Assembly (NCBI RefSeq): GCF_021698975.1
Contig: NZ_SSXA01000029.1
Span: 1 to 40,050 of the forward strand
Direction of reading: 5' to 3'
DNA: 40,050 nt
Source of the DNA: Blastococcus sp. KM273128
GTDB taxonomy: Bacteria; Actinomycetota; Actinomycetes; Mycobacteriales; Geodermatophilaceae
Below, one piece after another: positions 17,202 through 24,071 of this stretch. Under the pieces are notes generated by a model that saw only the letters and a list, made by a program, of their open reading frames with translations, was not told the origin of the DNA and made no database searches. The first letter of the stretch is position 1. Each line of letters begins with the position of its first letter. A program made the translations under genes and the position numbers.

Positions 17202-18175
17202 TCAGTACCGTACGTGCTGGCATCGCTGCGGCGGCTGAGCCCCGCCTCCGGGCTGCTCGCCGCGCGGGCGGTGCCGAGCAGCATCGCGGACAGCACGAGC
17301 ACCCAGACGGCGAACGCGACCCAGGTCCCCACCGCCCCGACCACGCCGACCAGGGGGAGGCCGTCGGCCTGGGCCAGGTACGTGGCGGCGACGGCGTACA
17401 TGCCGAGCGGGAAGACGATGCTCCACAGCGACGGCTCGTAGGCCAGCGGGACGCGGTGGGTGCGGTGCCGCCACCACCCGGCGGCCACGAGGACCGGGAT
17501 CAGCCAGGTGCCGAACAACCAGATGCTCACCGACACCCCGGCGACCAGCCCGCGCACCGCCTCCACCATCGGGGTGTCGACCATCTCGACGATGCGCGCC
17601 CCGGCGAGGACCGTGATGGCCCCGGCCCCCATCGCCACCCAGTACGGCGGGGTCAGATCGGCCGGCCGCAGCTCGTAGACCAGCAACCGGACCGAGACCA
17701 TCGTGCTGACGGCGGCGTACAGGACCAGCCCCACCGACCAGGCGAACGCGGCCACCACCGCCAGCCCGGCGCGCAGGGGCGGCAGCTCGGGCTGGAGGCC
17801 GGCGGCCGATGCGGCGATCGACTGGGCGGCCACCACCCAGATGAACCACGTCCCGTTGGCCTTCGTCAGCACCGGGCGCTCGGCACGCCCGAGGACCGAC
17901 GTCCAGGGCACCACGTAGCCCAGCACGAGCCAGGCCAGCAGACCCACGCCGAGCAGGGCGGCGGTGGCGCCGTGGTGCCCGTCCGTCGCCAGCCGCACCC
18001 CCAGCACGTTGCCGCCGGCGATGAAGGCGAAGAACCCGACCCCGCGTGCGGGGTCGGTGAAGTCCGACCGGACGGCCTCCGGGAAGGCGAGGAACCGCCA
18101 GGCGTCGAGCGCCAGCAGGACGGCGAAGGAGGTCGCGCACCGCCGTCCGGAGCCGGCCCGGCTGCACCACCCTCG
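17202..18175 (-). pseudogene. Broken TDT/SLAC1-type transporter (TehA-like)
   Basis: A clear tellurite-resistance/dicarboxylate transporter body: 'DPARGVGFFAFIAGGNVLG', 'LTKANGTWFIWVVAAQSIA', 'EPSLWSIVFPLGMYAVAATYL', with about nine membrane segments. The family's first helix (usually containing MATGIVS) is missing: the frame is closed by a stop at 18176 and no ATG or GTG precedes the conserved part until 18007, well inside the domain. At the other end the frame has no stop and would run antisense through the cupin and hemerythrin genes; a stop in a neighbouring frame at 17202 is probably the original end. Both ends are therefore damaged. A sequencing frameshift could explain the 3' end but not the missing N-terminus, because the DsbA gene ends only 45 bases upstream. 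Confidence 0.65.
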
Positions 18176-18222
18176 TCAGGCCGGCCCCGTCGCGGCCCGG
18201 CCCGAGCGCTCGCCGCAGCGGC

Positions 18223-19005
18223 TCATCCCGCGGCTCGGACCGCCGCCGCCAGCGCCGCCGGCTGCAGCTGCCGGAAGTCGAGCGGCAGCCCGTCGAGCAG
18301 CACCGTCGGCGTCTGGTTCACGCCGTCCCGGCTGGCCCGGTCGGTCGCCGTGCGAGTCCAGTCCTCGTAGACCAGCTCCCGGATGCCCCGCTCGACCGCG
18401 GGCCCGGAGGCACCCACCTCCGCGGCGAGCGCGATCAGCTCGTCGTCGCTCAACCCGGCACCGCCCTCGGCCGGCTGGCGCGCGTAGAGGAGTCCGGCGA
18501 AGCGGGCGTACGCCTCGGGACCGGCCGCGTCCACCACCACCCCGGCCGCGTTCAGCGCGCGGGTCGAGAACCGGTCGGACGAGGCGCGGTCCAGGAAGGC
18601 CATGGGGTGGTGGACGACCTGCGCGCTGCCGTCGGCGGCGAGCTCGGCCAGCGTCGTCCCGCTGCGCGTCTCGAACTCGGCGCAGGCCGGGCACTGGAAG
18701 TCCTCGTAGACATCGAGCGTGACCGGGGCGCCGGCGTCGCCCACCGCGATCGCCGTGCCGCCCTGGACCGTGTTCGCGGGCACGGCGGCGCCGGCCGACG
18801 AGGTCCGCGACGACTGGACGACGACCACGAGGGCGATCGCCACGGCGAGCAGCGCGGCGACGGCGAGCCCGGTCGTCACGCTCCTGCGGCGCCGGGCGGC
18901 GACGGCGCGGGCGGCCTCCTCGGCGCGGCGGGCGGCGATCCGCTGCCTCGCGGTCGGCCGCCGGCGCGGGCCGGGGGCCTGGACGGCCAGCTGGTCAGTG
19001 GGCAC
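18223..19005 (-). CDS. Membrane-anchored DsbA-like thiol-disulfide oxidoreductase
   Basis: A 260-residue protein with a basic N-terminal tail, one membrane helix near residues 45-65, and a thioredoxin-fold domain outside the membrane. The active-site motif is 'DFQCPACAEFE' near residue 105; the cis-Pro loop is 'NQTPTVLLDG' near 230. It should form or reduce disulfides in exported proteins. The GTG start lies inside the end of the MauE-like gene (11-base overlap), so the two are one unit. It is typical of actinobacterial DsbA/thioredoxin_4 proteins. Confidence 0.88.
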   Translation of the reverse strand: MPTDQLAVQAPGPRRRPTARQRIAARRAEEAARAVAARRRRSVTTGLAVAALLAVAIALVVVVQSSRTSSAGAAVPANTVQGGTAIAVGDAGAPVTLDVYEDFQCPACAEFETRSGTTLAELAADGSAQVVHHPMAFLDRASSDRFSTRALNAAGVVVDAAGPEAYARFAGLLYARQPAEGGAGLSDDELIALAAEVGASGPAVERGIRELVYEDWTRTATDRASRDGVNQTPTVLLDGLPLDFRQLQPAALAAAVRAAG

Positions 19006-19558
19006 GGGTCTCCTCCGGAAGGGCGGTGGCAGCGGCCGGCGATGTGCCGTCCGCGGTGGGCGTGGAGCGGGCAGCCCGAGCCAGCGCCAGGCGCGACCGG
19101 GGCCAGCGGGCCAGCAGGAGCGCAACCAGCAGCAGCGCGACGTCGCGGGCGACCGCCTCCGGGTACGCGGTGTCGGCGGCCGCGACCTGACCGCCACCGA
19201 AGCAGCCGCAGTCGATCTGCAGGCCCCGGGCCCACGCGGAGAGGACCCCGGCCGTGAACGCGACCAGCAGGACGGCGGAGGCGAGCGCTGCCGTCCGGAC
19301 GAAGACGCCGGCGAGCAGCGCCAGGCCGATGGCGATCTCCAGCACGGGCAACCCGAAGGCCAGCGGCGGCACGAACATCTCCGGCACCAGCTGGTAGGCC
19401 CGTACGGCCCGGACGGCGGCGGCCGGATCGGGGAGCTTCCATGCGCCCGCGAGCAGCATGACGCTCCCGAGCACGAGCCGCCCGGCCGTCGCCGCCCACG
19501 GACCCAGGTGCCGGTGGACACCGGCCGGGGCGCCACGCGCCGGAAGGGTGCGGGTCAC
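18995..19558 (-). CDS. MauE/DoxX-family membrane protein
   Basis: A 187-residue protein with four membrane helices, including 'AATAGRLVLGSVMLLAGAWKL' and 'LEIAIGLALLAGVFVRTAAL'. A 'DCGCFGG' loop near residue 118 provides the cysteines typical of MauE. MauE-type proteins are thought to feed or reoxidise a partner thioredoxin-like protein, and here the overlapping downstream gene is exactly such a partner. The GTG start follows GGAGGGAGG. It is transcribed divergently from regulator copy 2, with a shared 59-base promoter region. Confidence 0.85.
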   Translation of the reverse strand: MTRTLPARGAPAGVHRHLGPWAATAGRLVLGSVMLLAGAWKLPDPAAAVRAVRAYQLVPEMFVPPLAFGLPVLEIAIGLALLAGVFVRTAALASAVLLVAFTAGVLSAWARGLQIDCGCFGGGQVAAADTAYPEAVARDVALLLVALLLARWPRSRLALARAARSTPTADGTSPAAATALPEETRAH

Positions 19559-19603
19559 CGGTCCTCCCTCCGCCGGCTCGCTGGCCGACTCGTCGAGAAT
19601 TTA

Positions 19604-19621
19604 CTACGGTATCCACCGTGG
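19604..19621. promoter_or_regulatory. Candidate operator between MauE-DsbA and regulator copy 2
   Basis: CTACGGT-ATCC-ACCGTGG is an imperfect dyad (6 of 7 arm positions), and the match continues weakly outward. It lies in an AT-rich pocket between divergent genes and overlaps the regulator's GTG codon. Autoregulation by the adjacent HTH protein is the simplest reading. Confidence 0.45.
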
Positions 19622-20352
19622 AAATAGACGGCGACACCCCAGACCTGGGGCCGGCACCTGTCCGGTGGTCGCGCGGCACCCCGATGTCCGGCCCACGCGG
19701 CGCCGTGCTGGAGCGGCTGCAGCGCTCGTCCGGACCGATGACGATCGCCGGCCTCGCCGCGGAGACCGGCGTCCACCCCAACACCGCGCGGGAGCACCTC
19801 GACGCGCTCGTGGCCCGGGGGCTCGCGACGCGGGAGCGGGCGGCCGCGACGGGCCGCGGCCGCCCTGCCTGGCGATACTCCGCCGTGGACGACCGACCCG
19901 AACCGGATCCCCGGGTGCGCGACTACGCCGGCCTGGCCACCGCGCTCGCCGGCCACCTCGCCCGCACCTCGCCGAACCCCGCCGGGGAAGGCCTGGCCGC
20001 GGGGTGGGCGTGGGGCCGGTCGCTGACGGCCGACCGGCCGTCGCCGCCGGCTGCCTCGCCCCGGCACCAGGTCGTCGCCCTGCTCGAGGAGCTCGGCTTC
20101 GCGCCGGAGGCGGACCCCGCGGCGACCACGGTGGCGCTGCGCCGGTGCCCCCTGCTCGACGCCGCCCGCGAGCACCCGCAGGTCATCTGCCAGGTGCACC
20201 TGGGCATCGTGCGCGGGGCGCTCGAGCAGCACGGCGGTGATCCGGAGCCCACCGATCTGCTGCCGTTCGCGGAGCCCGGGGCGTGCCGCCTGCATCTCGA
20301 CACCCGGTCGCTCGCGGTGGAGCGGACGCCCGGGGACCCGCCCACACCCTGA
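19618..20352 (+). CDS. HTH transcriptional regulator of the SufR/COG2345-like type, copy 2
   Basis: A 244-residue protein with a winged HTH near residues 40-88 ('MTIAGLAAETGVHPNTAREH', wing 'GRGRPAWRY'). The C-terminal half repeats the signature of regulator copy 1: Cys177, Cys191, His194 and Cys223, with 'REHPQVICQVHLGIVRGAL' aligning to copy 1. An Fe-S or metal-bound sensor is inferred. Using the GTG start places the first codon inside the dyad, which fits a leaderless transcript; ATG at 19684 (MSGPRGAVLERL) is a plausible alternative that would leave the dyad untranslated. Probable target: the divergent MauE-DsbA pair. Confidence 0.8.
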   Translation: MEIDGDTPDLGPAPVRWSRGTPMSGPRGAVLERLQRSSGPMTIAGLAAETGVHPNTAREHLDALVARGLATRERAAATGRGRPAWRYSAVDDRPEPDPRVRDYAGLATALAGHLARTSPNPAGEGLAAGWAWGRSLTADRPSPPAASPRHQVVALLEELGFAPEADPAATTVALRRCPLLDAAREHPQVICQVHLGIVRGALEQHGGDPEPTDLLPFAEPGACRLHLDTRSLAVERTPGDPPTP

Positions 20353-20373
20353 CCCCACGGCCCGCACGGGGTC
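20351..20373. terminator. Hairpin between convergent genes
   Basis: GACCCC and GGGGTC arms surround an 11-base loop, directly after the regulator's stop and just before the convergent acyl-CoA dehydrogenase stop. It is a possible bidirectional terminator. Confidence 0.4.
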
Positions 20374-20378
20374 GGGCG

Positions 20379-21617
20379 TCAGGGGGTGACCAGGTGCGGC
20401 GGCAGCTCCGGCTCCCGGCTCAGCTCCGCCTTCGCCACCGAGCGCAGGTGCACCTCGTCGGGCCCGTCGAAGATCCGCATGGCCCGGTGCCACCCGTACA
20501 TCGCCGCGAGCGGGGTCACGTCGGTCACGCCGGCCCCGCCGTGGACCTGGATGGCCCGGTCGATGACCCGCGTGGCGGCGCGGGGCACCGCGACCTTCGC
20601 CATCGCCACCAGGTGGCGGGCCGCCTTGTTCCCCTCGGTGTCGATCACGTGGCTGGCGTGGTGGCACAGCAACCGGGCCTGGTCGATCTCCAGCCGGGAC
20701 TCGGCGATCTGCTGCTGCACCACGCCCTGGTCGGCCAGCCGCCCGCCGAAGACCACCCGTTCCTTCGACCGGCCGACCAGCAGGGCCAGCGCCCGCTCGG
20801 CGGCACCGAGGGCCCGCATGCAGTGGTGGATCCGGCCGGGCCCGAGCCGCGCCTGGGCCGCGGCGAAGCCCCCGCCCTCCTCCCCGATCACGTTGGTGAC
20901 GGGGACGCGCACCTGGGCGAAGGTCACCTCCGCGTGGCCGTGCTGGTCGTGGTGGCCCATGACCGGGTAGTCGCGGACGACGGTGACGCCGGGGGTGTCG
21001 CGCGGGACGAGCACCATCGTCTGCTGCCGGTGCGCCGGGGCCGACGGGTCGGTCTTGCCCATCAGGACGAAGAAGGCGCAGCGGGGGTCCATGGCTCCGC
21101 TGCTCCACCACTTGCGGCCGTTGATCACGTACTCGTCGCCGTCGCGCTCGATGCGGGTGGCGATGTTGGTGGCGTCGCTGCTGGCGACGTCGGGCTCGGT
21201 CATCGCGAACGCCGAACGGATCTCTCCCGCGAGCAGCGGCTCGAGCCACTCCTCCTTCTGCCGGTCGGAGCCGAGCAGGTGCAGCAGTTCCATGTTGCCG
21301 GTGTCGGGCGCCGCGCAGTTGATCGCCTCGGGCGCCAGCTCCAGGCTCCAGCCCGACAGCTCCGCGATCGGCGCGTACTCCAGCTGGGTGAGGCCGGACT
21401 CGTCGGGCAGGAACAGGTTCCACAGCCCCCGGGCGCGGGCCTCGTCCTTGAGCGCCTCCACGACGGGCGGCGGCTCGTGGTCGTCCGGGCCCGCCGCCCG
21501 CCGGTGCGCCAGGTACCGGGGTTCGGCGGGCAGCACGTGGTCGCGCATGAACGCGCCCATCGCGTCGCGCAGCTCACGTGCACGGGGGGACGGCTCGGGC
21601 AGGACGTGCTCCCGCAT
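20379..21617 (-). CDS. Acyl-CoA dehydrogenase
   Basis: A 412-residue flavoenzyme of beta-oxidation type. Family segments: 'FAMTEPDVASSDATNI' near residue 135 (FAD/substrate loop), 'INGRKWWSSGAMD' near 165, and 'QVHGGAGVTDVTPLA' near 365 preceding the region of the catalytic base. The N-terminal style and length match the ACAD10/11-like subgroup that is common in actinobacteria. The ATG start has GAGGAG upstream. It is 76 bases downstream of the hemerythrin gene on the same strand, so read-through is possible, but it has no obvious link to nitrate respiration. Confidence 0.92.
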   Translation of the reverse strand: MREHVLPEPSPRARELRDAMGAFMRDHVLPAEPRYLAHRRAAGPDDHEPPPVVEALKDEARARGLWNLFLPDESGLTQLEYAPIAELSGWSLELAPEAINCAAPDTGNMELLHLLGSDRQKEEWLEPLLAGEIRSAFAMTEPDVASSDATNIATRIERDGDEYVINGRKWWSSGAMDPRCAFFVLMGKTDPSAPAHRQQTMVLVPRDTPGVTVVRDYPVMGHHDQHGHAEVTFAQVRVPVTNVIGEEGGGFAAAQARLGPGRIHHCMRALGAAERALALLVGRSKERVVFGGRLADQGVVQQQIAESRLEIDQARLLCHHASHVIDTEGNKAARHLVAMAKVAVPRAATRVIDRAIQVHGGAGVTDVTPLAAMYGWHRAMRIFDGPDEVHLRSVAKAELSREPELPPHLVTP

Positions 21618-21693
21618 GGGTGCTCCTCGTCGTTCGGGTCGGTGCGGAACGGCGCTCGGGCGCCGGGGTCTGCGGGTCCCCACCCGCTGGTCG

Positions 21694-22209
21694 TCAGCCC
21701 CCGGCCGGCGACAGCGGGCCCGGGGGCACCGGCCGACCGGCGTTCCCGCCGGCGGCGAGCTCCCACGCATCGACGGCGTCCCAGTCGGCGCCGTCCAGCG
21801 TGGCCAGGGCGGCCGGGAACAGCCCGAAGTCCTCCTTGAACATGTGCTCGTCGAGCTCGTGGAGAATCCGTCGCACCCCGTCGGACCAGAGCTCCGCCGA
21901 CCCGGCGGCCTCCCCGAGGTCGTCGAGGTCGTCCACGGCGTCGAAGAGGTCGGCGTGCTCGCCCTCGAGGGCCGCCACGTGCTCGGAGAGCTCCGCGACC
22001 CGTGCCAGGAGGGGGAACAGCGCCTTCTCCTCCTTGGCCACGTGCGGGCCGAGGACCCGCAGCAGCGCGAGGAAGTGGTCGCGTGCCCGGCCGACGTCAC
22101 CGTCGGCCAGCGCCCGCCGGACGACGTCCCCCAGCGCGCGCAACTCGTCGTGCTCGTCCATCAGGCGGCGGACCGTGGTCAGGTCCCGGCATCCGCAGTG
22201 ATCGCACAT
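21694..22209 (-). CDS. Hemerythrin HHE-domain protein, copy 2, with N-terminal Cys-rich motif
   Basis: A 171-residue four-helix protein. Di-iron ligands are suggested by 'DEHDELRALGD' near residue 20, 'HVAKEEKALFPLL' near 57, 'EGEHADLFD' near 82 and 'LDEHMFKEDFGLFP' near 120. It starts MCDHCGCR, a CxxCxC metal-binding-like motif that is absent from copy 1. It follows narK2 by 27 bases on the same strand, so the two are probably one transcript. O2 or NO binding near nitrite reduction is a reasonable guess. Confidence 0.85.
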   Translation of the reverse strand: MCDHCGCRDLTTVRRLMDEHDELRALGDVVRRALADGDVGRARDHFLALLRVLGPHVAKEEKALFPLLARVAELSEHVAALEGEHADLFDAVDDLDDLGEAAGSAELWSDGVRRILHELDEHMFKEDFGLFPAALATLDGADWDAVDAWELAAGGNAGRPVPPGPLSPAGG

Positions 22210-22236
22210 CGTCGGTCTCCTCCAGGGGTGGGCGGG

Positions 22237-23493
22237 TCAGCGGGCGGTCGAGTCGCGCCCCACCGAGCGCATGCCCCGCCAGGTGTAGAGCGCGGCGACC
22301 GCGGCGGTGAGGGCGAGCAGCCAGAGACCGGGGCGGTAGTTGCCCTGCCAGCCGTAGATCAGCCCCATCACCAGCGGCGGCGCGAACCCGCCGAGGCCAC
22401 CGGCGGCACCGACGATGCCCGTCACCGACCCCACCGTCCCGGCCGGCGCCGCGATGGCGACGAGGGCGAAGACGGCGCCCGACGATGCGCCGAGGGCGGC
22501 GGCCATGGCCAGGAAGGCGATCGTCCCGGCGGGGGCCAGCGGTGGCTCCAGGGCCGACACCGCCGCGAAGGCCGCGACGACGGAGAAGCACGCCGTGAGC
22601 ACCGCCACGGGGTGGAAGCGGTCGGAGAGCCAGCCGCCGACGGGCCGCATGACCACAGCGAGCACCACGAACCCGGCCGTGCGGAGGGCGGCGTCACCGG
22701 GGTCCAGGGAGAACGCCGTCTTCAGGTACGTGGGCAGGTACACGCTGAAGGCGACGAACCCGCCGAAGCCGACGGCGTAGAGGAACGACATCTGCAGGGT
22801 CACCGGCAGCCGGAAGGTGTCCCAGGCCCGCCGGACCGCGCTCCCGGGCAGCGGCGTGCGCCCCGGCGCGTCGCGCAGCACGACGGCGGAGAGGACGGCG
22901 TAGCCGGCGAGGAGCACCGCGACCAGGGTGAACGGGAAAGCGAACCCGACGCCCTCCGTCAGCTGGACGGTCGTGAACGCGGAGACGGCGGTCCCGCCCA
23001 TCCCGGCCCCGAAGACACCCAGGGCCATCCCCCGCTTGGCCGGGGGGAACCACGCGTTCACCAGCGGGATCCCGATGGCGAAGGTGGTGCCGCCCAGGCC
23101 GAGGACGAAGCCGCCGAGCAGCATCAGGGCGTAGGAGTCGTTCCCGACATAGCCGATGAACAGCACCGGCAGGATGGTCAGCGCGCTGACCAGGGGGAAC
23201 ATGACCCGCGCGCCGAACCGGTCGGTCAGCGCACCGACCGGGATGCGGCCCAGCGAGCCGACGACCACCGGGACGGCGACCAGCAGCGAGGTCTGCAGCG
23301 CGCCGAGGCCCAGCTCACCGGTGAAGAAGGCGCCGAGCGGGCTGACCAGCGCCCAGGCCCAGAAGTTGACGACGAAGCCGGCGGTCGCCACCGCGAGCAT
23401 GATCCACGCCTGGCGCGGGACGGCGGTCGCCGGCGGGGACGAGGGCGGGGTGGCCGGGCGAGCAGCCGGGCGGCGTACGGAGGCCGAGGTCAT
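22237..23493 (-). CDS. narK: Nitrate/nitrite transporter NarK (MFS), copy 2
   Basis: A 418-residue, 12-helix transporter nearly colinear with the narK of the nar operon; long blocks such as 'PVLFIGYVGNDSY' and 'LLGGFVLGLGGTTFAIG' are identical. It differs by a longer Ala/Pro-rich N-terminal tail and scattered conservative changes. It stands alone upstream of the hemerythrin and downstream of the nirK operon, so it may serve nitrite supply or export. Its upstream region carries DosR-like box B. In M. tuberculosis narK2 belongs to the DosR regulon, a useful parallel. Confidence 0.92.
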   Translation of the reverse strand: MTSASVRRPAARPATPPSSPPATAVPRQAWIMLAVATAGFVVNFWAWALVSPLGAFFTGELGLGALQTSLLVAVPVVVGSLGRIPVGALTDRFGARVMFPLVSALTILPVLFIGYVGNDSYALMLLGGFVLGLGGTTFAIGIPLVNAWFPPAKRGMALGVFGAGMGGTAVSAFTTVQLTEGVGFAFPFTLVAVLLAGYAVLSAVVLRDAPGRTPLPGSAVRRAWDTFRLPVTLQMSFLYAVGFGGFVAFSVYLPTYLKTAFSLDPGDAALRTAGFVVLAVVMRPVGGWLSDRFHPVAVLTACFSVVAAFAAVSALEPPLAPAGTIAFLAMAAALGASSGAVFALVAIAAPAGTVGSVTGIVGAAGGLGGFAPPLVMGLIYGWQGNYRPGLWLLALTAAVAALYTWRGMRSVGRDSTAR

Positions 23494-23644
23494 GGCCGGT
23501 GGTCTTTCTCGATCGTGCTGTCGCGTCGCGCGACGCGGCAGCGGCGGGATCTTCCTGTACCTGTCTACGGCGGGCGGCCGCCCGGAACCCGGTGCCGGAC
23601 GTCACCGGCCGCCCGCCGAAGGTCCCGGGACGAGGAAGGCGGCC

Positions 23645-23660
23645 GGGGACCAAAGGCACC
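23645..23660 (+). promoter_or_regulatory. DosR/DevR-like box B, upstream of narK2
   Basis: GGGGACCAAAGGCACC matches the mycobacterial DosR core GGGACTWWAGTCCC at most positions and shares GGACCAARG with the other two sites. A perfect palindrome GTCCCGGGAC lies 13 bases away (23622-23631) and supplies extra half-sites. The box is about 150 bases upstream of the narK2 start. Confidence 0.42.
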
Positions 23661-23669
23661 TGTGACCGG

Positions 23670-24067
23670 TCAGCCCCGGAGGACCACGCCCAGGAGCAAC
23701 GCGACCAGCGCCGCCACCCCCGACAGCGCACCGCTGAGTGCGAGGGCGCGCCGGTCGGTCGCCCGGGCGTGCGCCCACGCGGCGGCCCCGGAGACCAGTA
23801 CCGCGACCAACTTCACGACCAGCGTCGTCCGGTACGCGCCGCCCGCCGGCCCCACCGCCGCGATGTTCCAGATCCCCGTGGCCACGAGCACGGCGAACGC
23901 CGGCCAGGCGAGCGCCGCGAACCGCTGCCCCGCGGCCGGGGCCGCCTCGGGCGCCACCCGGCGCAGCACCGGGACCAGGCCGGCGAGCACGGCTGCCCGC
24001 CCACCCAGATCGCGGCGGCGGTCAGGTGGAGGAACAGGCGCAGATCGCCGGTGTCGACGTCGAGCAC
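23670..24067 (-). pseudogene. CopD-like membrane protein with an internal frameshift
   Basis: Two frames together give one family-like protein. The first, from GTG at 24067, reads VLDVDTGDLRLFLHLTAAAI and ends in 'WVGGQ'; the second resumes as 'AVLAGLVPVLRRVAPE' and continues through three membrane helices to the stop at 23670. The junction near 23990-23997 reads GGGCAGCCGTGCTC, where one extra G would restore the frame. CopD-type proteins handle copper import at the membrane. The gene follows nirK by a few bases, fitting copper supply to NirK. It is either a real single-base deletion or a sequencing error in a GC-rich run. Confidence 0.65.
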
Positions 24068-24071
24068 CGGC

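Noticed and set aside
15467..18007. An 846-codon minus-strand open frame joining the TDT transporter to regulator copy 1
   Set aside because: Only its two ends encode recognisable proteins; the middle is antisense to the well-supported cupin and hemerythrin genes and has no domain character. GC-rich DNA lacks stops in this frame.
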